Of a stretch of 64,000 nt of DNA, positions 32,797 through 43,774 are shown in pieces (within the stretch, counting starts at the first letter, position 1; each line of letters starts with the position of its first letter). Made by a program: the position numbers and the translations under genes. This stretch comes from Varroa destructor (lineage: Eukaryota > Arthropoda > Arachnida > Mesostigmata > Varroidae), in assembly GCF_002443255.2 (NCBI RefSeq), contig NW_019211455.1, forward strand, positions 17,397,126-17,461,125, read 5' to 3'. A model generated the notes under the pieces. The model was not told where the DNA came from. It did no database searches and worked only from the letters and a program-made list of their open reading frames with translations.

Positions 32797-33060
32797 GTGA
32801 CCATGTGTCTTTATGATGACCTCTCCCCCTTAAATCTGAGTAAGGCGCGTAGTAACGACTTCGACGGACTGATGCGACGAACAAGACACTCCGAAGAACC
32901 GGCAAAGAGGAGTCGAGACGTTTGCCTATATCAACAGCATCTTTCCGACAAATATATTATTACCGGGTTGATCCGAAACGGTCTTTTCTGGCTTATATAT
33001 GGCTTATATAGAACTATGCCACTGCTGCGGGTATCCCGGTATTTGGTCCCGTATATGTGA
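32797..33060 (+). CDS. candidate terminal exon, 87 residues
   Basis: A strong pyrimidine tract with acceptor (CTGCCCGGGCCTTTCGGTCAG) ends at 32796. In phase 0 the frame then runs VTMCLYDDLSPLNLSKARSN onward for 87 codons to TGA. The middle is basic and acidic (RRTRHSEEPAKRSRD) and the end is hydrophobic with aromatic residues (LFWLIYGLYR). The same frame is open back to 32647. It lies 630 bases before the exon at 33691 but ends in a stop, so it cannot lead into it. No family recognised. Confidence 0.35.
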   Translation: MTMCLYDDLSPLNLSKARSNDFDGLMRRTRHSEEPAKRSRDVCLYQQHLSDKYIITGLIRNGLFWLIYGLYRTMPLLRVSRYLVPYM

Positions 33061-33690
33061 CACAGAACAGCTAAACGCTGGAACAATAGAGGTCAGCAGT
33101 ACTGTATTGTAGTTACTGGACTAAAAGAAATCACCGGAAGCAAAAAAATAAAGGGCGAAGGATGGTAAATGAGAAATGCTCCATTGCTGTTGTTTTTAAG
33201 TTGTACCCTGATTAATCTCCTTTGCTCACTCTCGTTGGCATCAAATCAATAAACTGATAATTTTTTCAATCGACTTCTACCGTAGATCCCTGAATCAGGG
33301 ATGATTACTGCATCACAGATTGTTACAGTGGAAACTATTGTTACAACGAAGTTTAAAAACATCATCGTAAAGGTAGTTCAGACCGCTGTAGCAATCATAA
33401 GCAGCTAACAAAAGGCAAAGTTGCCCGTGCGTCATAAATCGTCACGCTCACCTCGGACTGACGCTGAAGGGTAAAGGGAAATACAGCGCAACGAGACAAA
33501 ATAGACATATGTCGGCAGTTCCACTTAGAACAGAAGTTGGTTTCTGTTAAAGTTTTTTTTTTACTATAAAAAACAATGTAACAGAAAATTTTTGTCGAGG
33601 CACTTGTGCGTTTCGTACTTTCAATTGCACCTAGGACAGAGTTTGCTAGGACAGCCCCTGCTGCATTTAAACTTTTCTTTATCGTTTCAG
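33061..33690. other. stretch without a gene upstream of the 33691 exon
   Basis: No supportable frame. The pyrimidine tract feeding the acceptor at 33690 forms the right end. A T9 run lies at about 33555. Confidence 0.5.
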
Positions 33691-33760
33691 GTATTGGATG
33701 GACGCGAGCACCTAGCGACCATTTCGGAAGCCAAGGAGGCGCTGTTCACTCACGAGCAAG
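33691..33760 (+). CDS. internal coding exon, 70 bp, helix-forming
   Basis: A textbook acceptor (ACTTTTCTTTATCGTTTCAG, ending 33690) and donor (CAAG|GTAAGC, intron from 33761) bound 70 bases. In phase 0 it encodes VLDGREHLATISEAKEALFT followed by HEQ and one leftover base. One other phase hits a stop; the third is open but less protein-like. The peptide is charged and predicted helical, with several codons ending in G or C, unlike the A+T-rich flanks. This is the best-defined exon in the window. The family is not recognised from so short a segment; it could be part of a coiled-coil or repeat-helix protein. Confidence 0.6.
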
Positions 33761-35074
33761 GTAAGCGTTTTTAGCGATGTTTTTCGTGCCGGCTACATAA
33801 GATATTGAATCAGCTCCTTGGAGTAATCAGTGCAATGATTCGTCAAATCATCACTTAGTAACAATGGAATATGTACGCAATTAACACCTATTATACGTGC
33901 ATCTCCTATTCGAAACGTAAATGAAAATCCAAAGACCAAACGGCACACCTAGACTACTTTTTGCGCAGTAATAAATTACTCTGGCCTATCCGTCAGGCTG
34001 AAGGTACCCAGCAGTAAAACCACAACCGTTCTTCTATGTGCACCTAGAATTTGAGGTCGTCTAGGTATTAACAAAATAATATAATCGGTCGTTTCGTAAA
34101 CACTAAAGATATGGTGGTATCATTTATTGTTTTTTGCTCATCTTATATATTTATTATATATTTTGGTCATCAGTAGGGTTACATCGCAGGGTACGGATTA
34201 GCTTCGATAGCTGAGTTCATCTATGAGCCTGATCAGCAGTAGTAATATTTTCAAGTGTTACTACATCATTACTATCATGCAAGCATTGCCTGCCCTGTAA
34301 GATAAGTTTTAGGCCTGTCTAACAAGTAGCATATGATATCAGTCTTTCGGTCGAAAGCGACCTCTTATAGATTATAAGCTGGTACAGAATTTTTTTTTAT
34401 TATCAGTAGGGCTACAATGAATGGTTCATCGTTCAAAGCTGTCTATTTTATCTTATAGGGGAACCTTATAGTTTTGATTACCTGCGATTCATGTGCATCC
34501 ACCCAACCAACCTACAAGTAGCGAAAGAACCCCCTGTGAAAGATTCATATCGGCGAGCAAATCTCAAAACATTTTTTGGCTCAAAAAATAACTTAGTTTC
34601 AAAAATAATCTGAAATTCAAGTGCTATTGAGCTGGATAAGAAAAGTAAGTAGCGACTCAGGTCCGGCTACAACTGCACCTGAAAGCTTCCTCGTATGTTT
34701 CGTGTAAGTCTCTCTTCTTGCCGCTCGAAATTAACATCGCAGATTTTGTCGGACGTATTGAAGTACATTGAGTGCTCGAGAAAATCCGATCCGATCGTTT
34801 TTTCGATACGCCTTAGTAGCAGAATGAAACAGGCAATAACGAAACCATCAACTGGGGGGCTAAATGACAGGGCTCTCATCGGGGCATTCTCTTGGCACGA
34901 CGAAGTTTAATACATACGAAGCTAGTGATATCTCCTTGTATTGCCTCTTGGAAAAAACCCATGCTGATAAAGTAATAAGCGGGCCCAACTAGCTAAAGCT
35001 GTTCATTTAGCAAGCCTGAATGGTTATCTACGATGACCCAAGATAACACTTAGGCATCTAATTGTTTCAGCGAA
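33761..35074. other. A+T-rich stretch, probably intron
   Basis: Follows the donor at 33761. Frames on both strands at 34667-34910 conflict; a GTAAGT donor lies at about 34706 and an ATCGCAG acceptor-like site at about 34741, but no exon can be bounded. The phrase ATCAGTAGGG recurs at about 34170 and 34404. Confidence 0.45.
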
Positions 35075-35338
35075 ATGACAAGGACCTCCTCCTTTAGACT
35101 TTATTTTTATTATTGCTTGTTAAGGTGGCATTCAATAGTCGAAATGGTTACTATAACTAATTGTGTACTTTATGTTGTCTCCTTTTGCTCCTTAATCCAC
35201 TTTACTCACAGCCACGTTTGCCAAGGTCAAATAGGCCCAATGACAACCTATCGTGTGAAATTCCGTGCGCCGCCCTTCTTTTCTCATCTGGCGCGTCTGT
35301 GTATGCTGTTCATGTACGTCGTTTTGATATGCTTTTAG
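35075..35338 (+). CDS. candidate exon with two membrane segments
   Basis: A good acceptor (CATCTAATTGTTTCAG, ending 35070) is followed by an ATG at 35075 and 87 open codons. Hydrophobic segments lie at residues 28-43 (TNCVLYVVSFCSLIHF) and 69-87 at the C-terminus (MLFMYVVLICF), separated by a polar, glutamine-containing loop with MTTYRVKFR. An alternative frame (from a CTTTACTCACAG acceptor at 35211 to 35502) is open over the right half, so only one can be real. No family recognised. Confidence 0.33.
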   Translation: MTRTSSFRLYFYYCLLRWHSIVEMVTITNCVLYVVSFCSLIHFTHSHVCQGQIGPMTTYRVKFRAPPFFSHLARLCMLFMYVVLICF

Positions 35339-37772
35339 CATGCACAGCCCCTTCAGAGCGTTCACCTTTAGTTTACTCTCCTAAAGGGTCCGTTTCTAAA
35401 TCTCATAGCATCTACAGCTGTACCTGGGAATTAGTTCCTCATCCATGTGTTGGTAGTTTAGTTGATAGTAACGCAACACCCGCTACACTGTGGCGGGCAT
35501 GAAAGGCACCTAGTGCAACTGTCTGATTTCTAGCTCGGCCATGGGTTACTGGAATTGAGCTGAATTGTTGTAGTCTTGCTGCCGGTTTGTAGCAGACACC
35601 TCTCTTCCGTTCTTTTTTTAACTGACCGCCGTCTTTCATGATTTCTTCTCGCTTGGTCTAGGTCTCCCTACGAGACTGCAGCGCTTTTCCGCCGGTCTCG
35701 CACAAGAGCCTATGAACAAATTGAAAAAAACAGAACTGCCGGGTTTCGCCAACCCGTTGTCCACTAGAGTCGACGAAATGAAGCCTTCGCAATTTCGATG
35801 ACGGCCTGTCAGCAGGCACAGAGATCCGCCTATGGAGAATACTACCATAGTGGCCAGCAGTAGTTGGTAATATTGCCTCTATGTTAACCCTCATAAAAAC
35901 TTCTTACCTATTTTACGGTTGCTTCTACAAGCTTTGGTTGATAAGCAGCAACCACCTGATCAACAGCAGGCCTTAGGCCTTACCAAGCAGGAAGGCCTGC
36001 CAAATACTAGTACGTTGCTCGCGTCAACGACAACAGTAACGCCGACAACAACAAATATAGCGTAGAAAAATGGTATAGCCATCGCCTTATGTTATTCGTA
36101 TGCTAGCCATCGAGAAGTCTTTCATTCGGCGTCTATTTCTTGTCGCCGTACAGTAAACTGGTAATTTTTCGCGCACTACGCGTTGCAAGGCCATAGAAGA
36201 TATAAGGGAAACAAAGGTAAGTAGAATGGCCCGGCTGTCCTGCCGTCTAGCTTTGTTTAACCGACGAAACGTCAGCGTTCGATGTTTGCGCTTTTACGTC
36301 AGGTATCGTCCATTCAATTGCATTGGGCTACGCTGTTGGATGGATGATTCATTCCTTGTATATTTGCAGTAACTCTGAAGAGTATTAGAAGATCTAGATC
36401 CCTGACTTTTCTTCTCATTTTCAAGTCCTAGTCTCCAGTGTTGTATTTAACTCTAGACTTGGGACAGGCACGAACCTTACGGACCAATAATAGAAACAGG
36501 GTAAAGAGCGCAGACTAGAGCAGACAAAACCAGTAGGAAGACTTAGCTGCACTTATTGTGGAAACGTTTGATGAGCAGCCAACACGCCCATCCACCCATC
36601 AGACATCGGTGCGAGGAGCGTCGGATTCTACATTTCATACCTCGAATTCCGGAACCTCATTGCCTGAATTCGACGCTGATTGAGTTTGAGTGGAACAGAT
36701 GGGCATAGGGATTTAGAGCAAATAGAAAAATGCCTGTCAGGGAAGGCGAGATATAAGGCTGCATCTGAAACTGAGAATCCGGACAGTGAGCGAAAATGAA
36801 GGGTCGAAGAAGAAGCAAGGTAATCAAGGAAGACCTTCGATCACAGATCAGAAATAAAGAAAGGATGTCATGTCGATTGAACCCCTTGTCTTCTATCTTC
36901 TACTCGCTAACAATCTCGCTGTGGGTCATAGCCCCTCATCTAGCCATAGTATTATTATAATCATTATGGGGTCGTTGTTTAGCTGTAGAGCTCATATCTA
37001 TTCACTCGCACCTAATATTCATTGGACTTGCAGCTATTTGTAAGGCTAGCAGCTCCGACACAGATGTAATCGTTGCAGTTTTAGCAGTAAAATGATTCTC
37101 ATAATGACGCTCTCCTCCACCGCGCTGCCGACTCTCCGATGTTATACGGAAGATAGTGATTTGTGGGCAACGGCAAGCAACAGAGAAAGAGGCACATCTT
37201 CGTAGGCAGCCGCAACAGCGGGTGTGTGCGATTTACACGCATCTCTTGATTGCAGCAGCGGTCATTTAAGTAGTAGGACATAGGCAAAACCCGTAACACT
37301 AACGACAGCATCAGTTGTAGCCGAGCTTGGCAACAACTGCTGCAGTCTGCTGCAGCTCGGGAGCTCTGTGAGCCACACTGTAAGCCATTACTAGGGGGCT
37401 GCCACCTTCAGAATGTTTGCGCGCCTCATCCCATCAACGAGATATACGAGCCTGGGGTGGGCGTAAGCAGGCGACGAGGCGATGGCCCGTCCATTGCATC
37501 CCTTGCATATTGGCCCTGGCAATCAGTCAGCGACGACTGGGGTGCCTCGGCCGCTGTTACGGTTCCCTATTAACAGATTTATCGCACTAGGGAAAGACAG
37601 AGTCTATCTTGTTAGTGTTCTCATCGTAAGGCGAACACGAAGGGAGTAATCAGTTGCGGGCACGAGACGAAGAAGATGAGGGTCGTGTAATGTCGGTTCG
37701 AAGAGGATGCGATGTTTGCTCCATTCATACCAATCACAGCTTCTAAGGAAACTCCTGTCTGCATCGAAAAGG
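35339..37772. other. stretch without a firm gene
   Basis: The alternative frame noted above extends to 35502. A perfect AAG|GTAAGT donor occurs at 36217, but the frames before it are interrupted. A 9-bp stem hairpin is at 35966-36000. Minus frames at 35636-35894 and 37099-37311 are unsupported. Confidence 0.45.
35966..36000. other. 9-bp stem, 17-base loop hairpin
   Basis: GCAGGCCTT and AAGGCCTGC pair perfectly. A second short stem (GTTGAT/ATCAAC) lies just left at about 35937. Function unknown. Confidence 0.4.
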
Positions 37773-38033
37773 ATGAAGAGCAGGCTGTGCATTGCCTGGT
37801 TTATTTTCGTCGCATTGCTTCAGGAACTTGACGGAAAGAAGCAAAGGCATACCAATGGACAAAGAAAAGCTGGCCGTCAACGTTCATTTTCGCCAAGTGC
37901 AGAGTGTGACCGAACTTCAGCACTTGTTCGCAACAAGATGAGCTTTACTAGGTGTGGACAGGCGGGCAGAGAATCGTATAAAGACTGCTATGTTGCCTGC
38001 CATTCTTACCTTTACTCATGCGTGCCATCTTGA
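37773..38033 (+). CDS. candidate secreted cysteine-rich peptide precursor, 86 residues
   Basis: An ATG with A at -3 opens 86 codons to TGA. Residues 1-21 (MKSRLCIAWFIFVALLQELD, then G) form a classic signal peptide. A basic region follows (GKKQRHTNGQRKAGRQR, 21-37) with dibasic KK and RK sites, as in a propeptide. The predicted mature part, from about residue 38, has five cysteines at 45, 61, 72, 76 and 83, spaced 15, 10, 3 and 6 residues. The CxxxC at 72-76 resembles part of the cystine-stabilised helix motif, but five cysteines is an odd number and no known family pattern fits exactly. The same frame is open upstream to another ATG at 37707, which would bury the signal peptide. Could be an antimicrobial, venom-like or signalling peptide; undecided. 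Confidence 0.45.
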   Translation: MKSRLCIAWFIFVALLQELDGKKQRHTNGQRKAGRQRSFSPSAECDRTSALVRNKMSFTRCGQAGRESYKDCYVACHSYLYSCVPS

Positions 38034-39173
38034 TAGCGACCAGCAACCGAAAACTTTCCTTTGTTCTTGAGAAATCTCAGTGACCTGCGTTTCTCAGCTG
38101 ACTCTGCAGTCAGGAGCCTTAGGCCGTTGCTAGCAGTGCCAGCTATAGTTGTGGTAGCGCTTCAGCCAACATTAAGGGGCTCTAACATGTCGACGTCCCT
38201 CAATGCTAGGAGAACAATTGTTGCAACAAGACCTGCGATATCTGGGGAGACGAGTTTTCTATGCAGATTTGGTTTGTGTGTACGGAAGTAGTGACTCTCA
38301 CCATGTTATTTATTCGAAACCCTTCGCGCTCTTTCCACCGGCCATCGCTGAGTCTTAAATCAAGTATCCGTCTACCTAAGAAATAAGTGGCAGGCAGATA
38401 ATGAGGAGTCAATTCACTACTATTACCAGCACAACACTAGGATGGAAAGTTTTGAAAACCTCCCTTTGACTCCAAAACCCAATCAAGTTTCTTTGAACCC
38501 CTTTCCCCTTTTCTACCCAGTACCTTAGAGCTGCGCAGTAGCGCCAAGACATAAAAGGAGCCAACAATGCATTCGCAGGGCATAGAGTTGGTAACGTATA
38601 GAAAGGAATATAGAAAACATCAATGTTAATGGGGCATGCGCATTCCATAAACTTGCTAATATATTTATGCGACAAGATATATATAACATATTTAGATTAG
38701 AAAGACACCTGTCAGCACACTCACCAGTACTAATGCCTCTAGGGATGCTGTAAAGGGTAAACCAAGTTAAAGACCTAGAGACGAAACTGACCCGTAGTGG
38801 CACTTCTCCAGTTATTGCGTGAATCGGTTTTTTTTCTGTTTTTCTTCTGTCTTTCGCCCTAAGCGTTTTTCTTAGTCATCGCATAATTTTTGCCGCCGCA
38901 GGACTCCACTTGATGCAATATCAGCACCATTGGCTGTAAGCTCCTTTTCGGACCTGTTAGTTCTGCAGGCCCCAAAATCCCGTTCCTCGCTAACATCGTC
39001 ATCAGGATCACCAGCAGCAGCATTGCGGCTAACTGTAGCTTCCTCTTCTATCAAGCGACAGGCTTTCTCCGAAAACGTCGTAAATGTCGCCGTCAGCCAC
39101 AGTTTCTTTCTCCTTTGCTCGTTCTGATGCTACCATCTCCATACAGTTTTCGGATACGTCTGAGCCGTCTAAC
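38034..39173. other. stretch without a firm gene
   Basis: Frames at 38061-38291 (plus) and 38409-38803 (minus) lack starts or splice signals. A short serine-rich plus frame lies at 38930-39127 with an acidic antisense frame; neither is supported. Confidence 0.45.
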
Positions 39174-39236
39174 AACCGCTAGCTCAGCGGGCAGCTCCTC
39201 TAACTAGCGGCAGTATCTAGGTTCGCAACAGCTTAG
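39174..39236 (+). repeat. tRNA-like relic with perfect A box
   Basis: TAGCTCAGCGGG at 39180-39191 is a perfect internal A-box match, and GGTTCGCAAC at 39220-39229 is a degraded B box at tRNA-like spacing. The stems do not fold into a full cloverleaf, so it is read as a tRNA-derived SINE head. Confidence 0.45.
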
Positions 39237-41135
39237 TAGGGCTCATCTCCATTGGGTCCTCCATTGCGGCGGAGGGTCAGTTGCAAGACAACGGAATACA
39301 TTTAGACACGTAGGAGTTACCAAACCCTTACTCTATGCCCCACTTCCGCACTAGTGGGGTGCGAGTCAGCATTTTCTCTTTCGTCAGCTTCGCCAAATTT
39401 ACGTCGCTGTCGCTCAACGATCTAGCAAGTAACAACAGTATGGCAACCTAGCAAAAGCGTAGCTACTGGCGATTATGGTGACCGCCCATGTCGTAAGACA
39501 GAAGGAAACAAATGTTGCCTAGTCGGCCGCAGTTCGGCATTCGGCTAGCCTAACTCGAGATCGCACATCGTAACGTCGATCGACTGTTAGTTGACATTAG
39601 TTGTATCCGGCCTCAACTACCAAGTAGCGAGTCGCAATATGCGAATTGGGTGCTGTAGATAAGGGGCCACACATATTTCCTCTATCTTTCCGTAAGTGAA
39701 GTAGACGGTGAACAAAAGGCTTGTACAAGGACCGATCACAAAGCTCTGTGCGTGCATCGCACCGCCGGTCCGCACTGCAAGGCCTTCGAAACGGACAATG
39801 ATCAATGTTTTCGCCTAGGATGATGGCGAAGACCTCGAGAATTGTGACGATTCGGTAAAGTACTTGCGGAAATCACCTCGGGGGATATGCAGTTGCTTTC
39901 TCTCACTGCCCGAGCTTTCCCCATCGCTTCGCTAACGGTCACCGAAGCTCAACAGATACTATTGTTATTATGATTAATATTATGATAGTTATAACTACAA
40001 TAGCTAGTGATAATAGTTAGCAGACGACTTCGATAAAGCGAGCTCATGCACATGTCGTTAGACATCACACTACGATATTACGATATAACGCACAGCTCTG
40101 GCGAGCCAAGCTTTAAATAGGAATTACTGCATAAAGAAAGCGGTATACGTATGTTATCCTATTCCGAAAGACAGACAAACGGGCTCCGACTGCCGGCCAG
40201 TAATCCAGCAACGAGGCGCAACGACAGATGACCCAGATATAGCTAGAGACAGGTCCGGGAATTTATTGACGCTACCAAAGATGGTGAGTGACACACACTA
40301 ATTATATTGCCATCCATATACGCGTATTTAGAAAAGCATACGCAGAAGTACAATTATGGCCCGCTTTGTAGGTGGTTACAAATTTGAGTTATGATATTTA
40401 CGAAATGAATAAACAAGCAGTGTTGTAGGCATGGGGGCGTCTAAGCGATCTGTGATTAATAACATATTGCTCTATTACCGCTATTATTTTGATATCAACC
40501 AATATAGAAGACATACTGGGCTGTATAAAAAAGTGAAGCATACGGAACCATAAAAAAGTCAACATTTTGCCTTCAAACGCTCCGACTCGCGTACGATATT
40601 TACTATTGCTTTTTTACTTCATTACCGCCAAGGCCCTAGTCGAAAAATATAGATCCCTGAGGTTGGATTTAGTAGAAGAACCATTTAAAGGGACGAGCTA
40701 AGTTACTTTGAAATCTTCTGCGCGGCTTTGTGTGCTGCTAATCACGCAGTCGCTATTAAGGCCCAGACTTCTGGACCATGTTAAGATCTCCAGAGCCAAA
40801 GCAGGTCCAGCGTCAGCCATTGCGCCAGGGAGTCTGAAATCGAAACAACTATCAGATTAAAATATTATGGTGAACTTATAATCTTGAGGTGATTGTTCTC
40901 CAATAACTTTTCAAGAGTAGGACATAGATATGCGCATATATCTATCTATATAATGTCTCGCTCACAGACGCCGGCTTTTACAACGCATGATTTCTATTTT
41001 AACTTAGCGATAATTACTCTTTCAGCACCTCATCATAAAGCAGCGTATTATTTGATGAAGTAGTACACCGAAAAGTTCCATATTCTTGTGCAGTTCCGTG
41101 CAATATCTATTTTTCGATTTAGTCTAAAATTTCAG
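39237..41135. other. stretch without a firm gene
   Basis: ATA/ATT-rich simple DNA at about 39955-40020. A plus frame at 40089-40283 is open for 65 codons up to a GTGAGTGA donor at 40284 (ending LLTLPKM), but has no start and only a poor acceptor. Mostly A+T-rich beyond. Confidence 0.45.
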
Positions 41136-41314
41136 TGACAAATTTCGGCAAGTGGAAACTCCTTTATAAGCTCTTTAATATTTTATTAGAACGATATATG
41201 GCCAGTTTAGCTAGGTACACTGCTATGGCCATAAACAAAATATATCATTGTCCAATGTCACCTTTAGATAAGATGACAAGACATTTAACAGTTAAAATGT
41301 CATTGTTGTACTAG
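41136..41314 (+). CDS. candidate terminal exon in A+T-rich DNA
   Basis: A good acceptor (TTAGTCTAAAATTTCAG, ending 41135, with a CTAA branch-like site) precedes a frame of 58 codons to TAG. It reads TNFGKWKLLYKLFNILLERY and continues with a methionine- and lysine-containing tail. Local G+C is about 35%, so a frame this long is less likely by chance. It has plausible helical character. No upstream partner exon is identified and no family is recognised. Confidence 0.38.
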
Positions 41315-42531
41315 CCGTGGTTTCTGTAAGTGGCACAGTAACTTTTAGAAACTAGTTTTTACCTGACAGTGTTTTTTCTTCAACTTATGATGTTTGAGTG
41401 TAACTTAGTCTCCTTTTACTTCACATCAAGTATGCTGAATGGGTGTCCATGAAAAGTGTGTGTATCACTTAGTTTCTGTTTTACGCATTTCTTGGCGTTC
41501 CCAACGAAACCTGAATGTATGAAGACAAACTAACCCAGTTAGAGCCAGAGGTGGGGATCTGAGTAGACTCTGGGATGGTCTACTGTTCAGGACAAACACG
41601 AGTAGTCAAGATTAATCTAATCCGCTTTTGTTATTCTTAAGGCATAATAGTGCTTTACGAGATATCACTTTGAATTAGCTAAAACAACCGGATGGCAAAA
41701 TAGAATAGGCACGACTCTTGTAGAGCTGCAATCCAACTTAGCAGCTGAAAAATGCTTACTAATAGATCGCCATTTGTGCGTCAGTTGTCCAAATATATAG
41801 TCAGAAATAGATACCAAACGTAAAGGAGATCTGTCATATACAGCCTCTGAAATATTTACTATATGATCAAATATAACCGTTGTTTTTTACTGAATAGTAC
41901 GTTACGTATGCTTTTAATCATGAATTCGACACATGTGCTACGTGGGGATGTTATTGTTTTTTTATGAGAGATTCTGCTTCTTTCTTTCGGTGGGTGTCAG
42001 ATACAGCTGAGCAGGAACCTTCTGCAACTGCCGTCGTAAGCTTTCTGCGTTTTAGGCGAAGCAGGATCCTCCAGTAATATACAAGTTCGCTGCGAGCGTT
42101 GTTATGACCGTACGCATTTGGAAAGTTCGCACTCTACAGCTTCAGCTAGTATTCGCTGCCGCTTCCCCATTACTTCAGTTGAGCTCCTTGTCACCGTCGT
42201 TGCCACCCTAGACTCTTTCGCTTACCTTCAAGCGGAATGAAGATATGATTATTTAAAAAATGATCACATCTATCAATCAGCAATCCATCTTTGATTGCGA
42301 CAAAGAGCGTGTTAAAGGGCTGGTACACTGCGACTATCTTTGCTGCAGATCTCCTTCCACCTCCTGTCTGATTCTCCCGCTAAGGTAGCTCCTGTCTATG
42401 ATAGTTTCATTCTCTGCCATCTCCATCACGATGAGTTCGCCCTTTCCACCTTCCGTATACTTACATACCGCCAAAGCCTTTGCCCCCCCCAATTTACCTG
42501 TGAGCCACTCTCGTCTCCCTAGCTACGTTTG
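41315..42531. other. stretch without a firm gene
   Basis: A GTAAGTGG donor-like site at about 41327 lies just past the stop of the 41136 exon. The rest is A+T-rich and without repeats. A plus ATG frame from 42398 runs into the next entry. Confidence 0.45.
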
Positions 42532-42876
42532 TCATTCGCTCTTCTCATTCTTTCCCTTTTTCGATATGCCCTTTGACGCTTGTTCTCCGTGCCGCCGTTC
42601 CGAGGGGGCATGCCATGCATACCAAATGCGGTCGGTCATCGATGGGCCGGCGGTAGGTCCATTGATAGAAGCGCAAGTGGGTGAACGCAGATGTTCCGGG
42701 CGACGAAACATGGTCGCTGCCCCTTGGAGTAGAGAAGAAACACGCTTTGCTGTGACTGCAGTCTTGTAGAAATGGCTTTGTTCGTCTGTGCTCGTTGGCT
42801 CATCTCCGTGACCGTGATGCCTCACGACATCAACTTTGGGAATCATAATCGAGTAACAACAGCATTCAAGGTGCAT
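42532..42876 (-). CDS. hypothetical 114-residue ORF, competing with plus frames
   Basis: Minus-strand ATG at 42876 opens 114 codons to TGA. It begins MHLECCCYSIMIPKVDVVRH, has a histidine-rich part and a lysine-rich C-terminus (GISKKGKNEKSE). Plus-strand ATG frames at 42398-42769 and 42772-43059 cover the same DNA. A strong plus acceptor (CTTCTCTTTTCTCTGATGCAG) ends at 43039, followed by a short frame VRVIVHKRT and a stop. The coding strand cannot be settled by eye. Confidence 0.28.
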   Translation of the reverse strand: MHLECCCYSIMIPKVDVVRHHGHGDEPTSTDEQSHFYKTAVTAKRVSSLLQGAATMFRRPEHLRSPTCASINGPTAGPSMTDRIWYAWHAPSERRHGEQASKGISKKGKNEKSE

Positions 42877-43143
42877 AGCGCCCAGCTAGACAGTAATATT
42901 TTCCTGGAAAGTCCTATTCAGTCTTTAACTTTGGCATTTTTATCTCCTTCCCCAAAGGATGTTCTGATGCTTGTTCGGCCTTCTTATAATAATAAGTCTC
43001 CTTGGCGCTTGGTCCGCGCTTCTCTTTTCTCTGATGCAGGTTCGCGTGATTGTTCATAAGCGTACCTGAGAAAGCACCTATTGCAGCTTCACCGCTAATT
43101 TGTGTAGAAGTATGCTTTCTTTTGCGTGGAATCAGCACGCCAT

Positions 43144-43406
43144 CTATGCTATGCTGTACCCGCCCAGATTGCGTGGCGGAAGCGGGCAAATGAAGGTGGA
43201 CCGGGAGCATTCGCTAAGAAATGTGTAGGGTAGGGAAATAGCAATGAGCGTATAGAAGCTCGCACCCAAGCTGATAGACGTAATGAGATCATAGCCGCAA
43301 CCGTAAAGAAAAGGCCGCAGCCTCTCCTGCACTGTCCAAGAGAATACTACATGGCCACAACCATTACATCCCTTCACAACTGCAGCTGCTGTTGGTGAAA
43401 TTGAAT
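43144..43406 (-). CDS. candidate exon with cysteines and a membrane segment
   Basis: On minus, an acceptor (TCTGTGGATCTTCTTAG) ends at 43407 and the frame is open for 86 codons to TAG. It has a GCNGCG motif near the start, a hydrophobic part (LITSISLGASFYTLIAISL) and a cysteine/proline end. It lies downstream of the first-exon candidate at 43713-43774 on the same strand, but the splice phases do not match (two leftover bases against one needed), so a direct join is unlikely. No family recognised. Confidence 0.3.
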
Positions 43407-43712
43407 CTAAGAAGATCCACAGATCCAAAGACCGGCGCGTTGCTTCTCCTCTATTCGGTTTTTCCGCTCGTCATCTGGCCACCATTTCAAGCGTGACTGT
43501 CGGACCTAATGAAATGAGACGTCTTCATGCAATATCCTTCGCATTAGTTCCCATTTTTCTACAGTCCTATTCTGTACTCCCGCCAGTCTCCTCTATGCTA
43601 CCCCCTGAATGCTTCGATCCATTCCGCCAGATCGAATAAAAAATCGTACGTCACTTCGCCTTTTCTACTGCCCGCCTTCTCTGTGTACTTACGTATAAAC
43701 CTACTTACTTAC

Positions 43713-43774
43713 CTACACGCTACCATACCCGAAGGCCGATTCACGAGATTCGCCCCAGCCCTTCCAGGGCCCAT
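43713..43774 (-). CDS. candidate first coding exon, strong start and donor
   Basis: On minus, AACCATGG gives an ideal start context (A at -3, G at +4). Twenty codons plus two bases follow, reading MGPGRAGANLVNRPSGMVAC, up to an AG|GTAAGTAAG donor starting at 43712. The first exon would be G+C-rich. Just upstream, an 8-bp hairpin (TTCAGTTC/GAACTGAA) lies in the would-be 5' leader. No second exon of matching phase is identified. Family unknown. Confidence 0.42.

Noticed and set aside
34667..34910. Overlapping plus and minus frames with a GTAAGT nearby
   Set aside because: Neither strand has matching splice boundaries; they cannot be ranked.
36150..36217. Perfect AAG|GTAAGT donor at 36217
   Set aside because: No frame from a usable acceptor reaches it without a stop, so no exon can be bounded.
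42398..42769. 123-residue plus-strand ATG frame
   Set aside because: Serine/proline/phenylalanine-rich composition follows local pyrimidine bias, and the minus frame over the same DNA reads better.
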